Origin: Acidovorax sp. NCPPB 4044
Lineage (GTDB): Bacteria; Pseudomonadota; Gammaproteobacteria; Burkholderiales; Burkholderiaceae_C
Direction: 5' to 3'
DNA length: 64,000 nucleotides
Assembly (NCBI RefSeq): GCF_028069655.1
Contig: NZ_JAMCOS010000001.1
Span: 3,440,001 to 3,504,000, forward strand
Positions 10,320-18,721 of this stretch are shown here, one piece after another; position 1 is the first letter of the stretch; every line of letters begins with the position of its first letter. Below the pieces are notes generated by a model. It saw only the letters and a program-made list of their open reading frames with translations. It ran no database searches and had not been told where the DNA came from. Made by a program: the position numbers and the translations under genes.

Positions 10320-10385
10320 GCATGGGGTCTTTTCACCTCCATGCCGCCGGATCCATTGGATAGTTAGCTATAAAAAATATAGCAA
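10320..10385. repeat. double-hairpin intergenic repeat, copy 1
   Basis: First hairpin: GCATGG (10320-10325) with CCATGC (10339-10344). Conserved linker ATGCCGCCG, then CATTG. Second hairpin: GCTATA (10367-10372) with TATAGC (10378-10383) around an A5 loop. The same arrangement recurs at 11396-11459 and 55804-55865. It lies 138 bases beyond the 3' end of the minus-strand gene 10524-11078. Confidence 0.75.
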
Positions 10386-10523
10386 ACCAACACCATCGCA
10401 AGCCGTAGCGCGCCACTCTGGCCTCCGCCGCGCGGCAGCCCGGAACGCGGGCCCCGCCTGCCCGATTCGCTGGCATCGCAGGGCGCACCGAGATGCGCAG
10501 AGCCTTCCTCCGCGACCTTGCCT

Positions 10524-11078
10524 TCAGCGGCGTCGCCCCGCCCGCGCGGTGCGCCAGCACCGCCAGCTCTCTTCCGCCAGCAGCCCCCCATTGCAGACCG
10601 CGATGGCCACGGCGTAGCCCGCCAGCACCGGCCAGGGCGGGAGGGTCTCGCGCGGGAGCCAGCGCCAGTCGAGCGTGCGTTCGCTGTCCGGGGCCTGCAA
10701 CCAGGCGGTGAGCGCGGGCTGACACAGGAGCATGACGCCGGCCAGGGGCAGGATTTCCATGAAGCTGTGGACCATCTGCTCCAGGGGGGTGATGGTGCGC
10801 ACGGGCGCGACCCTGCGCAGTTCCAGCCAAGTGGCCACTTCGTGCAGGGCCCACATCGCCAGGAGGAAGGCGACGAGCGCGGCCGTGGGGCGCAGCAGCA
10901 GGGCCGCCAGCACGGCGGCGCCCATCTGCAGGAACAGCGCCCAGTGGAAGGCCGATTCGGCCAGGCCCGAGGTGGCTTCGATGTGCGTGCGGCGGTGGCA
11001 CCACCAGTCCGCGACGCCGGCCGCGATCCACAGCGCCATGAGGAGGCCGAGCAGGGAGAAGCTGGCGTCCTGCGTCAT
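10524..11078 (-). CDS. hypothetical multi-pass membrane protein
   Basis: 184 residues, not recognised as a named family. Hydrophobicity suggests about four membrane segments (roughly 8-24, 45-80 as two, 105-122 and 150-170). The first is followed by a charged, His-rich motif DWWCHRRTHIEATSG, and a HEVATWLELRR segment lies in the middle. Clustered His/Asp/Glu near the membrane surface could mark a metal site, but this is speculation. It is adjacent to, and in the same orientation as, the small gene at 11133-11354 (54-base gap). Start ATG at 11078. A gene of ordinary codon composition for this genome. Confidence 0.7.
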   Translation of the reverse strand: MTQDASFSLLGLLMALWIAAGVADWWCHRRTHIEATSGLAESAFHWALFLQMGAAVLAALLLRPTAALVAFLLAMWALHEVATWLELRRVAPVRTITPLEQMVHSFMEILPLAGVMLLCQPALTAWLQAPDSERTLDWRWLPRETLPPWPVLAGYAVAIAVCNGGLLAEESWRCWRTARAGRRR

Positions 11079-11132
11079 CGGTCCCGCGGCACGGCAGGCC
11101 TCCCCGGACGGCCTCCGCGGGGGCCGCCGCTG

Positions 11133-11354
11133 TCAGCGCGGCTTTTCACCGTCGCCGGAGCCGTGCGCCGGCACGGCCTTGGTGCTGACCACCGAGACGG
11201 GGTCGCTAGCAGGGAAGGTTTCCTCCACGGCGCTGTCGAGCGTGTCTTCCTCGACGGTCTGCACCTGGAGGCCGCCGGCCTGCGGGGGCGGCGCGGGATG
11301 GGATTCGGCCGTGGGAAACGGCCAGGGGGTGCGGGTGGCCTTGGGGCTGGTCAT
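11133..11354 (-). CDS. small acidic protein with an ETFPASDP motif
   Basis: 73 residues from the ATG at 11354, preceded by AAGGAG with a 5-base spacer. Proline-rich N-terminal half, then EDTLDSAVEETFPASDPVSV. The (E)ESFPASDPPS-type motif recurs in many short, probably disordered proteobacterial proteins of unknown role, which supports this being a real gene. No signal peptide, no membrane segment. Function unknown. Confidence 0.68.
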   Translation of the reverse strand: MTSPKATRTPWPFPTAESHPAPPPQAGGLQVQTVEEDTLDSAVEETFPASDPVSVVSTKAVPAHGSGDGEKPR

Positions 11355-11395
11355 GGGCGCTCCTTGCTGCAAGTTTGGCGATGCCCCGCTCCGTA

Positions 11396-11459
11396 GCGGC
11401 ATGAAAAGGTGCTCATGCCGCCGTATCCATTGAATACTTTGCTACACAAACAATAGCAA
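11396..11459. repeat. double-hairpin intergenic repeat, copy 2
   Basis: First hairpin: GCGGCATGA (11396-11404) with TCATGCCGC (11413-11421), a perfect 9-bp stem. Second hairpin: TTGCTA (11439-11444) with TAGCAA (11454-11459). It directly abuts the stop codon of the phosphopantetheinyl transferase gene (11460), so it forms that gene's 3' untranslated region on the minus strand. Confidence 0.8.
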
Positions 11460-12287
11460 TCAACCGGGTGCGGAAGCTCCTTCCCTGCTGCGGGCAATCG
11501 GCGTTCCCTGCGGCCAGCCCAGGGGGTCCGACCAGGCCAGGGCAGCGGCATATCCCGCAGGCGCCGCCAAGGTACACGCCTGCACACCGAAGCCCTGCAG
11601 CGCGCCCTCCATCCACACCCGGAGGCGGCGGCCCTCCTGGGGAGCCTCCCCACCGGTGTCTGCGGGGCCGCGGGCCGGGAGCCAGGGCGCGACCCGCGCC
11701 TCCTCCAGGGAGACCCCAGCGAGGTGCTCCGCCACGCCGACGCCCAGGCACTTGAGCACCGCCTCCTTCGCGGTCCAGACGTCAGGAAAGGCGGGGCGTG
11801 CCGCAGGGGCGATGGCCTGCTCGCGGGGCGAGAGCACCAGCGCTTCGAGCGCGGAGCGTTCCGCGGGCGTGCCTTGCAGGATGGCATCGATGCGCTCGAT
11901 GTCCACGCCCACGGCCAACCCGCGCTCCGACAGGGCGATGAGCACGCAGTCGCCCGAATGGGAGACATTGAAATCGGGCCCGGTGCCGCTGGCCAGCCGG
12001 GGCCGCCCCCAGGGGCCGGTGCCCAGGGGAACATCGGGCGCGGGTACGCCGAGCCGTTCACCCAGCAGCCGCCGCAGCGCTGCGCGCGCGCGCACGGACC
12101 GCACACCGTCGGCGGGCTGGCGCAGGCGACGGGCCCGCGCCGCCTCGTCCGCGGAGAGCACGGCCCAGTCCTCCGCCGGTGCAGGGCGGTCCAGGTCGAG
12201 CGGCACGCGCCATACGCTCAGGCCGGCCGGCACGGTGCCGGGCAAAGGCCAGGGGGCGGGGCGCATCGCTGCGGAAGGGGACTGCAT
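11460..12287 (-). CDS. 4'-phosphopantetheinyl transferase (Sfp type)
   Basis: 275 residues. Transfers phosphopantetheine from CoA to carrier-protein serines, here most likely the ACP and PCP domains of the siderophore assembly line. Motifs: FNVSHSGD, VGVDIERID (Mg-binding GxDxE) near 126-134 and WTAKEAVLKCLG near 171-182 (the KEA motif). The total length and spacing fit the Sfp/EntD group rather than the 120-residue AcpS group. Lies 48 bases downstream of the ornithine hydroxylase gene in the same operon. Start could be the ATG at 12287 or the in-frame ATG 21 bases later. Confidence 0.92.
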   Translation of the reverse strand: MQSPSAAMRPAPWPLPGTVPAGLSVWRVPLDLDRPAPAEDWAVLSADEAARARRLRQPADGVRSVRARAALRRLLGERLGVPAPDVPLGTGPWGRPRLASGTGPDFNVSHSGDCVLIALSERGLAVGVDIERIDAILQGTPAERSALEALVLSPREQAIAPAARPAFPDVWTAKEAVLKCLGVGVAEHLAGVSLEEARVAPWLPARGPADTGGEAPQEGRRLRVWMEGALQGFGVQACTLAAPAGYAAALAWSDPLGWPQGTPIARSREGASAPG

Positions 12288-12335
12288 GGCGGGATTGTCG
12301 TGCGCCGCCTCGGGCGGCCCGAGGCCGCGGGTCGA

Positions 12336-13697
12336 TCAGGCCACGCGCAGGCGTTCGTCCTCGCGCGTGGCGTTGTCGGGCATGGCCTGGCTTCCTGCAG
12401 CGCCCGGGCCGCGGGTGCGGATGGGGTCGCGCGCAGGCGGCAGCGCGGCGGCCAGCGCGTGGCCGATCTCTCCCGTGCGCACGGCCGTCACCGACAGCAG
12501 CGTGTCGCTCAGGCCGTGGCTGTCCTCGCATGCGCCCTGCAGGAAGATGGACGGGCGGAAGTTCCCGGTCGTCTGCAGCCGGTACTGCCGGTCCACGGTG
12601 AAGTCGCCCAGGTACGGCGCCAGCGGCTCCAGCAGCCAGCGGTGGGCCGCGCGCTCGTAGCCCGTGGCCAGCACGACGGCGTCGTAGCGCACGGTCTGCT
12701 CCTCGCCCCGGTCGGCATCGAAGAAGGTCAGGAAGACGCCGGACGCATCGGCGCGCGTGGCCCGCACTTCGTGCTGGCGCAGCATGCGCAGGCGCTGGCT
12801 GCCGGCCACGCGCTGCTCGTAGAGAACCTTGTAGATCTGCTGGATCAGTTCCAGGTCGGCCACGGCGTAGTTGGTGCCGGCGTATTCGCGCAGCAGGGCT
12901 TCGCGGTCGGCGCCGTCGCGGCTGAAGACGTAGTCGGTGAAGTCGGCATTGAAGATCTCGTTGACGAACGGGCTGTCGTCCGAGGGCCGGATGGAGCGCG
13001 CGCGCATGGCCCAGTCCACCTCGGGCGCGTGGGCGCGGCCCTGCAGGTCCATGAAGATCTCGGCAGCGCTCTGGCCGGCACCGACGATGGCGATGCTGCG
13101 CGCCTCGCCCTGGCGCGCGATGTCGCGCAGGTAGGTGCTGGAGTGGAAGACGCGCGGGTCTCCGTGCAGGCCGCGGAAGACCTCGGGGATGCGCGCGGTG
13201 CCGCCCACGCCCACGATCAGGTTGCGCGCGATGCGCTCCTGCACGCGGCCCGCGGCGTTGCGCGAGCGCACGCGCAGGCGCTCCACGCTGCCGTCCGGAG
13301 CGGCGTCGGGCAGCACCTCGAACACCTCTTCGCCGTAGGCGCACCGGCCCTCGAACTGGCGGGCCGCCCAGCCGAGGTAGTCGTTGAACTCATGGCGGCT
13401 CGGGAAGAAGCTCTTGAGGTTGATGAAGTCCGGCAGGCGGCCCTGCTCGTGCAGGTAGTTCAGGAAGGTGAAGCGGCTCTGGGGGTTGCGCAGCGTGGCC
13501 AGGTCCTTCAGGAAGGAGATCTGCATGTGCGACTGCGCGAGCAGCATGTGCGGATGCCATGCGAAGGCGGGCTGGCGCTCGATGAAAAAGGCCTGCGCCG
13601 CGCGGCCGTCGGTGTCGCGGCGCTCTTCGAGCGCGATGGCCAGTGCCACGTTGGAGGGGCCGAAACCGATACCGATCAGGTCATGGATGTGCTGCAT
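12336..13697 (-). CDS. L-ornithine N5-monooxygenase (PvdA family)
   Basis: 453 residues. FAD- and NADPH-dependent hydroxylation of the ornithine side-chain amine, first step to the hydroxamate ligand. Motifs: IGIGFGPSN near 9-17 (FAD site), HMQISFLKDLATLRNP (family signature near 57-72), IAIVGAGQSAAEIF near 205-218 (NADPH Rossmann) and VVLATGYE in the C-terminal third. Start ATG at 13697 follows AAGGAG at 10 bases. Sits between the exporter and phosphopantetheinyl transferase genes. A separate formyltransferase and an acetyltransferase gene nearby provide the acyl group for the hydroxamate. Confidence 0.95.
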   Translation of the reverse strand: MQHIHDLIGIGFGPSNVALAIALEERRDTDGRAAQAFFIERQPAFAWHPHMLLAQSHMQISFLKDLATLRNPQSRFTFLNYLHEQGRLPDFINLKSFFPSRHEFNDYLGWAARQFEGRCAYGEEVFEVLPDAAPDGSVERLRVRSRNAAGRVQERIARNLIVGVGGTARIPEVFRGLHGDPRVFHSSTYLRDIARQGEARSIAIVGAGQSAAEIFMDLQGRAHAPEVDWAMRARSIRPSDDSPFVNEIFNADFTDYVFSRDGADREALLREYAGTNYAVADLELIQQIYKVLYEQRVAGSQRLRMLRQHEVRATRADASGVFLTFFDADRGEEQTVRYDAVVLATGYERAAHRWLLEPLAPYLGDFTVDRQYRLQTTGNFRPSIFLQGACEDSHGLSDTLLSVTAVRTGEIGHALAAALPPARDPIRTRGPGAAGSQAMPDNATREDERLRVA

Positions 13698-13758
13698 GGG
13701 ATGACAACTCCTTGGAAACCTTGGAAGAGAGGGAATGCGCCCGGAAGGCGCGGGGCCG

Positions 13759-15456
13759 TCAGGCGGCCAGGCTTTCGCGGTCCGCGCGGACGCGGTTCTC
13801 GGCGATGCGGCCCGCGCGCATGTGGACCACGCGGTCGGCCAGGTGGAAGTAGCGGTCGTCGTGCGAGATGACGATGAGCAGGTGGCCCTTGGCACGCAGC
13901 TCGGGCAGCAGCTCGGTGTAGAAGAGGTGGCGGAAGGCGGGGTCCTGGTCGGCGGCCCATTCGTCGAACACCATGACCGGCCGGCCTTCGAGGTAGGCAT
14001 GCACCAGCGCGAGGCGCTTGCGCTGGCCGGTGGACAGGTCCACGGTGCTGAAGGCGCCCTCCTTGACGCTCACCTTGTGCGCGATCTCCAGGCGCTCCAG
14101 GTAGGGCCGTGCCGCCTCGGGCAGCGCGGCCATGCCGGGGCCCGCCTCGGTGCCGCCGCCGGCCAGGTCCTCGAAGAGATAGAAGTCCGAGAGCACGGTG
14201 GTGAAGAGCTGGCGGTAGTCGTCGCGCGCGGGGGCGTCCACCGCCACGCCGTCGATGCGCACCTCGCCGCCCTGGGGCGCGTAGAGGCCCAGCAGCAACT
14301 TGATGAGCGTGGTCTTGCCGGAGCCGTTGTCGCCCACGATGAACACCATCTCGCCGCGCCGCAGATCCAGGTCGATGGGCCCGAGCACGAAGGGCTCGCC
14401 GCCGCCCGGCGGTGCGTCGAAGGCATAGCGCACGCCGCTCAGCGCGATGCCCTCGTGCAGCACGGGCGCCGGAGACGGCCGGTCCAGGTGCAGGTGCGGC
14501 TCGGGCGTGGCGAAGCGTGCGGAGAGGTCGGCGATGCGCAGGAACGCCACCTTGGCGCGGCCCATGTGCGGCAGCGTGGCGGCGATCTGGTCGATGGGCC
14601 CCTTGAGGAACAGCAGCACGAGCGCGAAGCCGCTCAGCACGGCGGGCTCGGTGGGCTGGAAGGCCGCCCAGCCCAGGATCATGGCGATGAGCAGGAAGAA
14701 CAGCGCCGACCCGAAGGCCGTCGCCATGACGTAGGTGTTGATGGCGCGGCCGTTCACGTCGCGGATCTGCGCCACGATGCGCTCCACCTGCCCGCCCAGC
14801 ATGCGGTTGCGGCGCTCGCGGTGCATGCGCAGCTCCTTGGCGCCCTCGCTGATGGCGCGGTAGGCCTTGTGCAGGCTGTCCTCGTGCTCGCGGGCCTTCC
14901 AGAAGCCTTTTTCGGCGCGGGTCTGCGCCACCACCTGCAGGCTGGCGCCAAGCACCAGCGCCCCCAGCACGATCGCGAACATCGGCACCGAGAGCCAGGC
15001 CATGTAGACGAGGCAGCCCAGCGTGACCGCCGTCGCGATGAGCGCCGAGGAGAGGACGAAGGCGGCGTCGCTGATCATGTCCACGTCCTGCGAGAGCACG
15101 GGCATGAGGCGGTGGGTGCGGTAGCGCTCCAGGGCATCGATGGGCGCCGAGAGGATTTTCTGCGCGAGGCTGATGCGCACCTGGGCGACGAGCTTCTGGC
15201 CCACGTAGTTGGTGGACACGTCCGCCAGCAGGCGCCCGAACAGCGCCGCGGCGCACAGCGCCACGAAGGTCCAGAGCAGGCTGCCGGACATGCCGCCCGG
15301 CCGGTGCAGCACCTCGTTGACCGTGCGCAGCAGCAGCACCGTGGCGATGCCGGCCCCCACTCCGCACACCGTGGAGAGCGCGATCCACGGAAGAAACGGT
15401 CGAAGGAGTCGCGCCACCTCGGAAGCCGGGGCGCGCGGTGCTGTGGCTGCTGTCAT
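13759..15456 (-). CDS. cyclic-peptide-export-type ABC transporter (PvdE/SyrD-like), siderophore secretion
   Basis: 565 residues, a membrane domain fused to an ATPase. Six membrane segments lie within about 20-330. ATPase motifs: GDNGSGKTT (Walker A, near 383), LSTGQRKRLAL (signature), VMVFDEWAADQDP (Walker B) and VISHDD (H-loop). The family exports peptide siderophores or their precursors into the periplasm; PvdE in Pseudomonas is the model. It begins the minus-strand unit exporter, N5-monooxygenase, phosphopantetheinyl transferase, with gaps of 61 and 48 bases. The start at 15456 gives MTAATAPRAP; no strong ribosome site is visible. Confidence 0.92.
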   Translation of the reverse strand: MTAATAPRAPASEVARLLRPFLPWIALSTVCGVGAGIATVLLLRTVNEVLHRPGGMSGSLLWTFVALCAAALFGRLLADVSTNYVGQKLVAQVRISLAQKILSAPIDALERYRTHRLMPVLSQDVDMISDAAFVLSSALIATAVTLGCLVYMAWLSVPMFAIVLGALVLGASLQVVAQTRAEKGFWKAREHEDSLHKAYRAISEGAKELRMHRERRNRMLGGQVERIVAQIRDVNGRAINTYVMATAFGSALFFLLIAMILGWAAFQPTEPAVLSGFALVLLFLKGPIDQIAATLPHMGRAKVAFLRIADLSARFATPEPHLHLDRPSPAPVLHEGIALSGVRYAFDAPPGGGEPFVLGPIDLDLRRGEMVFIVGDNGSGKTTLIKLLLGLYAPQGGEVRIDGVAVDAPARDDYRQLFTTVLSDFYLFEDLAGGGTEAGPGMAALPEAARPYLERLEIAHKVSVKEGAFSTVDLSTGQRKRLALVHAYLEGRPVMVFDEWAADQDPAFRHLFYTELLPELRAKGHLLIVISHDDRYFHLADRVVHMRAGRIAENRVRADRESLAA

Positions 15457-15769
15457 GCGCAAGATCTCTTTCCGCCCATCGAGGGCCTGGTTGCTGAGCA
15501 AAAGGGGAGTGGCGGGCATGTGGCCCGCCGGCCGGTGCGTGGCGGCAATCCACCCGTGGCGAGGCACGCGGCAGGCGCCGGAGCGAAAACCGGGTGCCTG
15601 CAGCAAAGACGCAATCGGCCGCGCGATGTTCACGGCCGGCCCCGCCCTGCCGCGCCGCCGCGCACCCGCACTGAACATGCGCGGCGCAGGAACGTCTCCC
15701 AGGAATGCACCGCGCCCCCGTGCCCCCGACCGCCCATGGCATCGACCGGTTCGCCGGTCCCCCTGCCCC
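15457..15769. promoter_or_regulatory. divergent promoter region between exporter and FhuF-like gene
   Basis: 313 bases between two divergent siderophore genes. It must contain promoters for both, but I see no Fur box and no convincing sigma-70 hexamers; it is G+C-rich throughout. The only clear structure is GGCGGGC (15511-15517) facing GCCCGCC (15523-15529). Use of the locus ECF sigma factor would explain the lack of usual signals, but this is inference. Confidence 0.4.
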
Positions 15770-16633
15770 GTGATCCCGCTGCTGCAGCCCCTCTTCCAGG
15801 GCGCGCTGGCGCCGCTCGCGGAGCGCCTGCAGTGCGCGCCGGAGCCGCCTGCGGATGCGCTGCCGGCATCGCGGCTGCTGGAGCCCGATGTCCTCGAAGC
15901 CTTGCTGCGGCGCTACGCGGAGTGCGTGTGGCGCATCGACGTGGCCGCGCCCCGGGACCTGCGCGCGCCCGCTTCGGCCTGGCTGCTGGATTACCTGGGC
16001 GCCCTGGTGCCGCCGGTGGCCGCGGCGGCCAGCGTGCTGGGCCATGCCTTTCCGGTGGCATTGGCCGAACTGCACGTGCGGCTGGACGCCGAGGGGCGGG
16101 TGCGGGATTTCCACCTGGCCTCCGCCGGCACCCGCATGCCCGCCGGCAGCACCGCCGACCGCTACGACGCGCTGGTATGGCGGCACTGGCACCCGCTCTT
16201 CGGCGCGCTGGAGCGCGTGGCCCGCGTTCCGCCCAAGGTGCTGTGGAGCAATGCGGCGCGGCACCTGGAGGCGGTGCTGGAGCAGGCCGCGCAGCTGGCG
16301 CCGCACGTGCCCGCCATCGCCGGCGATACGGCCGTGCTGCTCCACACGCCCGAGTGGCCCGCGCCGGCGCCGGACGGGGCCGCCGCGCCTGCCGGCCCGG
16401 CACGCGCCAATCCGCTGTGCCGGCCCCGCCGCGTGGTGCCCATGGCCACGGCGCAAGGCACCGTACCCGTCGCGCTGCACCGCGAGTGCTGCCTCTACTA
16501 CCTGCTGCCGGGCGAGGGCTATTGCGGCCGATGCCCGCTGGACCCCTGCCACCGCAGCCCCCGCACCCCACACGGAGGCGAGGCGCGCGCGCCTGCGCCC
16601 TCGGCCACAGCGCCGGAGACCTCCGTGCCCTGA
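15770..16633 (+). CDS. siderophore-iron reductase, FhuF family
   Basis: 287 residues from a GTG at 15770 (no in-frame ATG gives a sensible start). FhuF proteins are cytoplasmic [2Fe-2S] reductases that release iron from hydroxamate siderophores. The hallmark C-terminal cysteine cluster is present: ECCLYYLLPGEGYCGRCPLD (Cys-Cys, ten residues, Cys, two residues, Cys), followed by another Cys. The upstream part contains the FhuF-like LLDYLGALVPP segment. First gene of a plus-strand unit leading to formyltransferase, acetyltransferase and receptor, so its job is most likely iron release from the locus siderophore. Confidence 0.83.
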   Translation: MIPLLQPLFQGALAPLAERLQCAPEPPADALPASRLLEPDVLEALLRRYAECVWRIDVAAPRDLRAPASAWLLDYLGALVPPVAAAASVLGHAFPVALAELHVRLDAEGRVRDFHLASAGTRMPAGSTADRYDALVWRHWHPLFGALERVARVPPKVLWSNAARHLEAVLEQAAQLAPHVPAIAGDTAVLLHTPEWPAPAPDGAAAPAGPARANPLCRPRRVVPMATAQGTVPVALHRECCLYYLLPGEGYCGRCPLDPCHRSPRTPHGGEARAPAPSATAPETSVP

Positions 16634-16730
16634 ACGGCACGCCCGACCGGCCGCGCAGCCACGGCCTGTCGCCCGTTCCCTATTCCGCTTCCCTCCACCC
16701 CTTCCGACCGTCTCCGTTCACCCACCATCC

Positions 16731-17594
16731 ATGCCACAGGCCAAGCTCGTCTACATCCTGTCCCTGCGCAACGCGGCCGCCGACCAGGCCGGGCAGTTCA
16801 TCGACTACCGCGGAGGACGGCGCTACATGCCCTCCCCGCTCGAATACCTCGCGCACGCGCTCGACACCACGCCGCTGGGCGACGCGTATTCGCTGGAGGG
16901 CGTGCTCTTCGACGACGACCCGGGCTCGCCGCGCGACCGCGCCGCCCTGGGCGACTACGGCTTCGCATGCACGCCGGGCCGGCCCTGGATCTTTCCGCAC
17001 GAACTCACCACGCAGGACCGCAAGCTGCGGGATCTGCTGCAGCCCGTGCCGTCCGAGTACCGGCGCCTGCCGCTGGGCGCGCCGGGGCGCGCCGCGGGCA
17101 AGCAGGCGTTCGAGGACGCCCTGCTGGCCGCGCTGCAGGGCCTGCAGGCCGACGTGGTGGTGCTCGACGGGCTGCTGGTCATCCTCGATGCGCTGGTGCG
17201 GCCCGGGGCACCTTTCCACCGCCGCATCGTGAACATCCACCCCGGCATCACGCGGCTCGAATCGCCCTACCAGCGCCGCGGCGCCCGGGCCACGCTCGAT
17301 GCGCTGCACGGCGCACGCGGCGAGCGCGTGACCGACTGGCAGACCCTGGCCGCGGAACCCATCGCGCCCGTGCAACGCACCGGCGCATCGCTCCATTACG
17401 TGGACAACGGCATCGATTCGGGCGAGGTGATCTTCGACGTGCTGGCCACCGACATCCAGCCGCGGGACACGATCCTGGAGCTGCGCTGGAACAACTTCCA
17501 CCGCAGCCTGTTCCCGGCGCTGCACCAGGGCCTCGCGCTGCTGGCACCCCACACCGCCCCGGCCGCTTCGGCCCCCGCCATCCCCGCCCTCTGA
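16731..17594 (+). CDS. N5-hydroxyornithine formyltransferase-like protein
   Basis: 287 residues. Formyl_trans_N fold, using 10-formyltetrahydrofolate. Catalytic triad candidates in the usual spacing: IVNIHPGITR (Asn and His, near 167-176) and HYVDNGIDSGEVIF (Asp, near 223-236). It belongs to the NRPS-associated formyltransferase group (PvdF-like) rather than methionyl-tRNA formyltransferase: it lacks the C-terminal tRNA domain and sits in a siderophore locus. Expected product: N5-formyl-N5-hydroxyornithine for the Orn-type module. It is followed 18 bases later by the acetyltransferase. Confidence 0.86.
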   Translation: MPQAKLVYILSLRNAAADQAGQFIDYRGGRRYMPSPLEYLAHALDTTPLGDAYSLEGVLFDDDPGSPRDRAALGDYGFACTPGRPWIFPHELTTQDRKLRDLLQPVPSEYRRLPLGAPGRAAGKQAFEDALLAALQGLQADVVVLDGLLVILDALVRPGAPFHRRIVNIHPGITRLESPYQRRGARATLDALHGARGERVTDWQTLAAEPIAPVQRTGASLHYVDNGIDSGEVIFDVLATDIQPRDTILELRWNNFHRSLFPALHQGLALLAPHTAPAASAPAIPAL

Positions 17595-17612
17595 GGAAGA
17601 CCAGGAGACACC

Positions 17613-18689
17613 ATGAAATTCGCCACGCCCCATTCCAGCCCCGACACCGGAGCCGCCACCACAGAAAGCGCGGGCCAGGACGCGGGCCCGTTCATCTCCT
17701 ACCCGGGCGGCGTGCTGCACACGGTGCACGCCGTGGGGCCCGAGCTGCGCGTGACCGACACCCGCACCGGCCGGTCTTCGGCGTGGACGCTGGCGGCCCG
17801 CGGCGACGATCTGGCGATGTCGCACGAGAGCAGTCCCGAGGCCGATGGCACGGCGCATGCGCTGGCTGCGCTCGATGCGGCCTTCTCGCTCCACCCGGCG
17901 CGGCGCGAGATCGTGCTGGCCGAGGCACCATGGCTCGCGCCGCTGGCGGCCGCCGGCGTGCTCCTGCCGCACCCGGACAGCACCCTGCGCGCCTGCAAGG
18001 ACACGCTCTGGCAGCACGCGGCCCTCTGGCTGCCCCAGGTGCCGCCGCCCATGGCCCAGCGCTTCGCGCTCACCAACGGCCGGTACCACCCCCGCCGCGC
18101 CCCCAAGCAGCGCGGCGTGCTCTACCAGCGCTACATCCCATGGCTGGACCGCACCTTCTCGTTCCGCAGCCTCGACACCGAGCAGGACCTGCCGCGCTTC
18201 CACCGCTGGATGAACGACCCCGACGTGGCCGTGATCTGGGAGGAGGAAGGCGATCTGGACAAGCACCGCGCCTACTTGCAGGGCATCGACCGCGATCCGC
18301 ACATGCAGTCGATGATGGCCAGCCTGGACGGCGAGCCCTTCGCCTACTTCGAGTCCTACTGGACGAAGGAAAGCCGCATTGCGCCGTTCTACGACGCGCA
18401 CGACTACGACCGCGGATGGCATGTGCTGGTGGGCGAGCCCGCCTTCCGCGGCAAGGCCTTCGCCACCGCCTGGCTCACCTCCATCTCGCACTACCTGTTC
18501 CTGTGCGATCCGCGCACGCAGCGCGTGCTGGGCGAGCCCCGCATCGACCACCACCAGCAGATCCGCAACCTCGACAAGTCGGGCTACGCGAAAGTGAAGG
18601 AGTTCGACCTGCCGCACAAGCGCGCGCAGCTGGTCATGCTGCTGCGGGAGCATTACTTCTACGACGGGCTCTGGCTCCCGCGTTCCTGA
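17613..18689 (+). CDS. siderophore N-acyltransferase (IucB/AlcB/RhbD family)
   Basis: 358 residues. The C-terminal half (about 165-358) is a GNAT domain of the type used for hydroxamate formation in aerobactin and alcaligin: FRSLDTEQDLPRFHRWMNDP, VIWEEEG, EPFAYFESYW, and RVLGEPRIDHHQQIRNLDK near the acetyl-CoA site. The N-terminal 130 residues are less conserved. It probably transfers acetyl to N5-hydroxyornithine, or to another amine of the siderophore. Its presence beside a formyltransferase is unusual given only one Orn-type adenylation domain. Start ATG at 17613 with AGGAG-like GACCAGGAG upstream. Confidence 0.86.
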   Translation: MKFATPHSSPDTGAATTESAGQDAGPFISYPGGVLHTVHAVGPELRVTDTRTGRSSAWTLAARGDDLAMSHESSPEADGTAHALAALDAAFSLHPARREIVLAEAPWLAPLAAAGVLLPHPDSTLRACKDTLWQHAALWLPQVPPPMAQRFALTNGRYHPRRAPKQRGVLYQRYIPWLDRTFSFRSLDTEQDLPRFHRWMNDPDVAVIWEEEGDLDKHRAYLQGIDRDPHMQSMMASLDGEPFAYFESYWTKESRIAPFYDAHDYDRGWHVLVGEPAFRGKAFATAWLTSISHYLFLCDPRTQRVLGEPRIDHHQQIRNLDKSGYAKVKEFDLPHKRAQLVMLLREHYFYDGLWLPRS

Positions 18690-18721
18690 GAGCGGAACAA
18701 AAAAAGCTACTGCACTGCATG

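Noticed and set aside
15457..15769. Fur box in the divergent exporter/FhuF promoter region
   Set aside because: The stretch is G+C-rich and contains no AT-rich inverted repeat resembling the two good Fur boxes.
15736..16633. ATG at 15736 as the start of the FhuF-like gene
   Set aside because: It is out of frame with the coding sequence; the first sensible in-frame start is the GTG at 15770.
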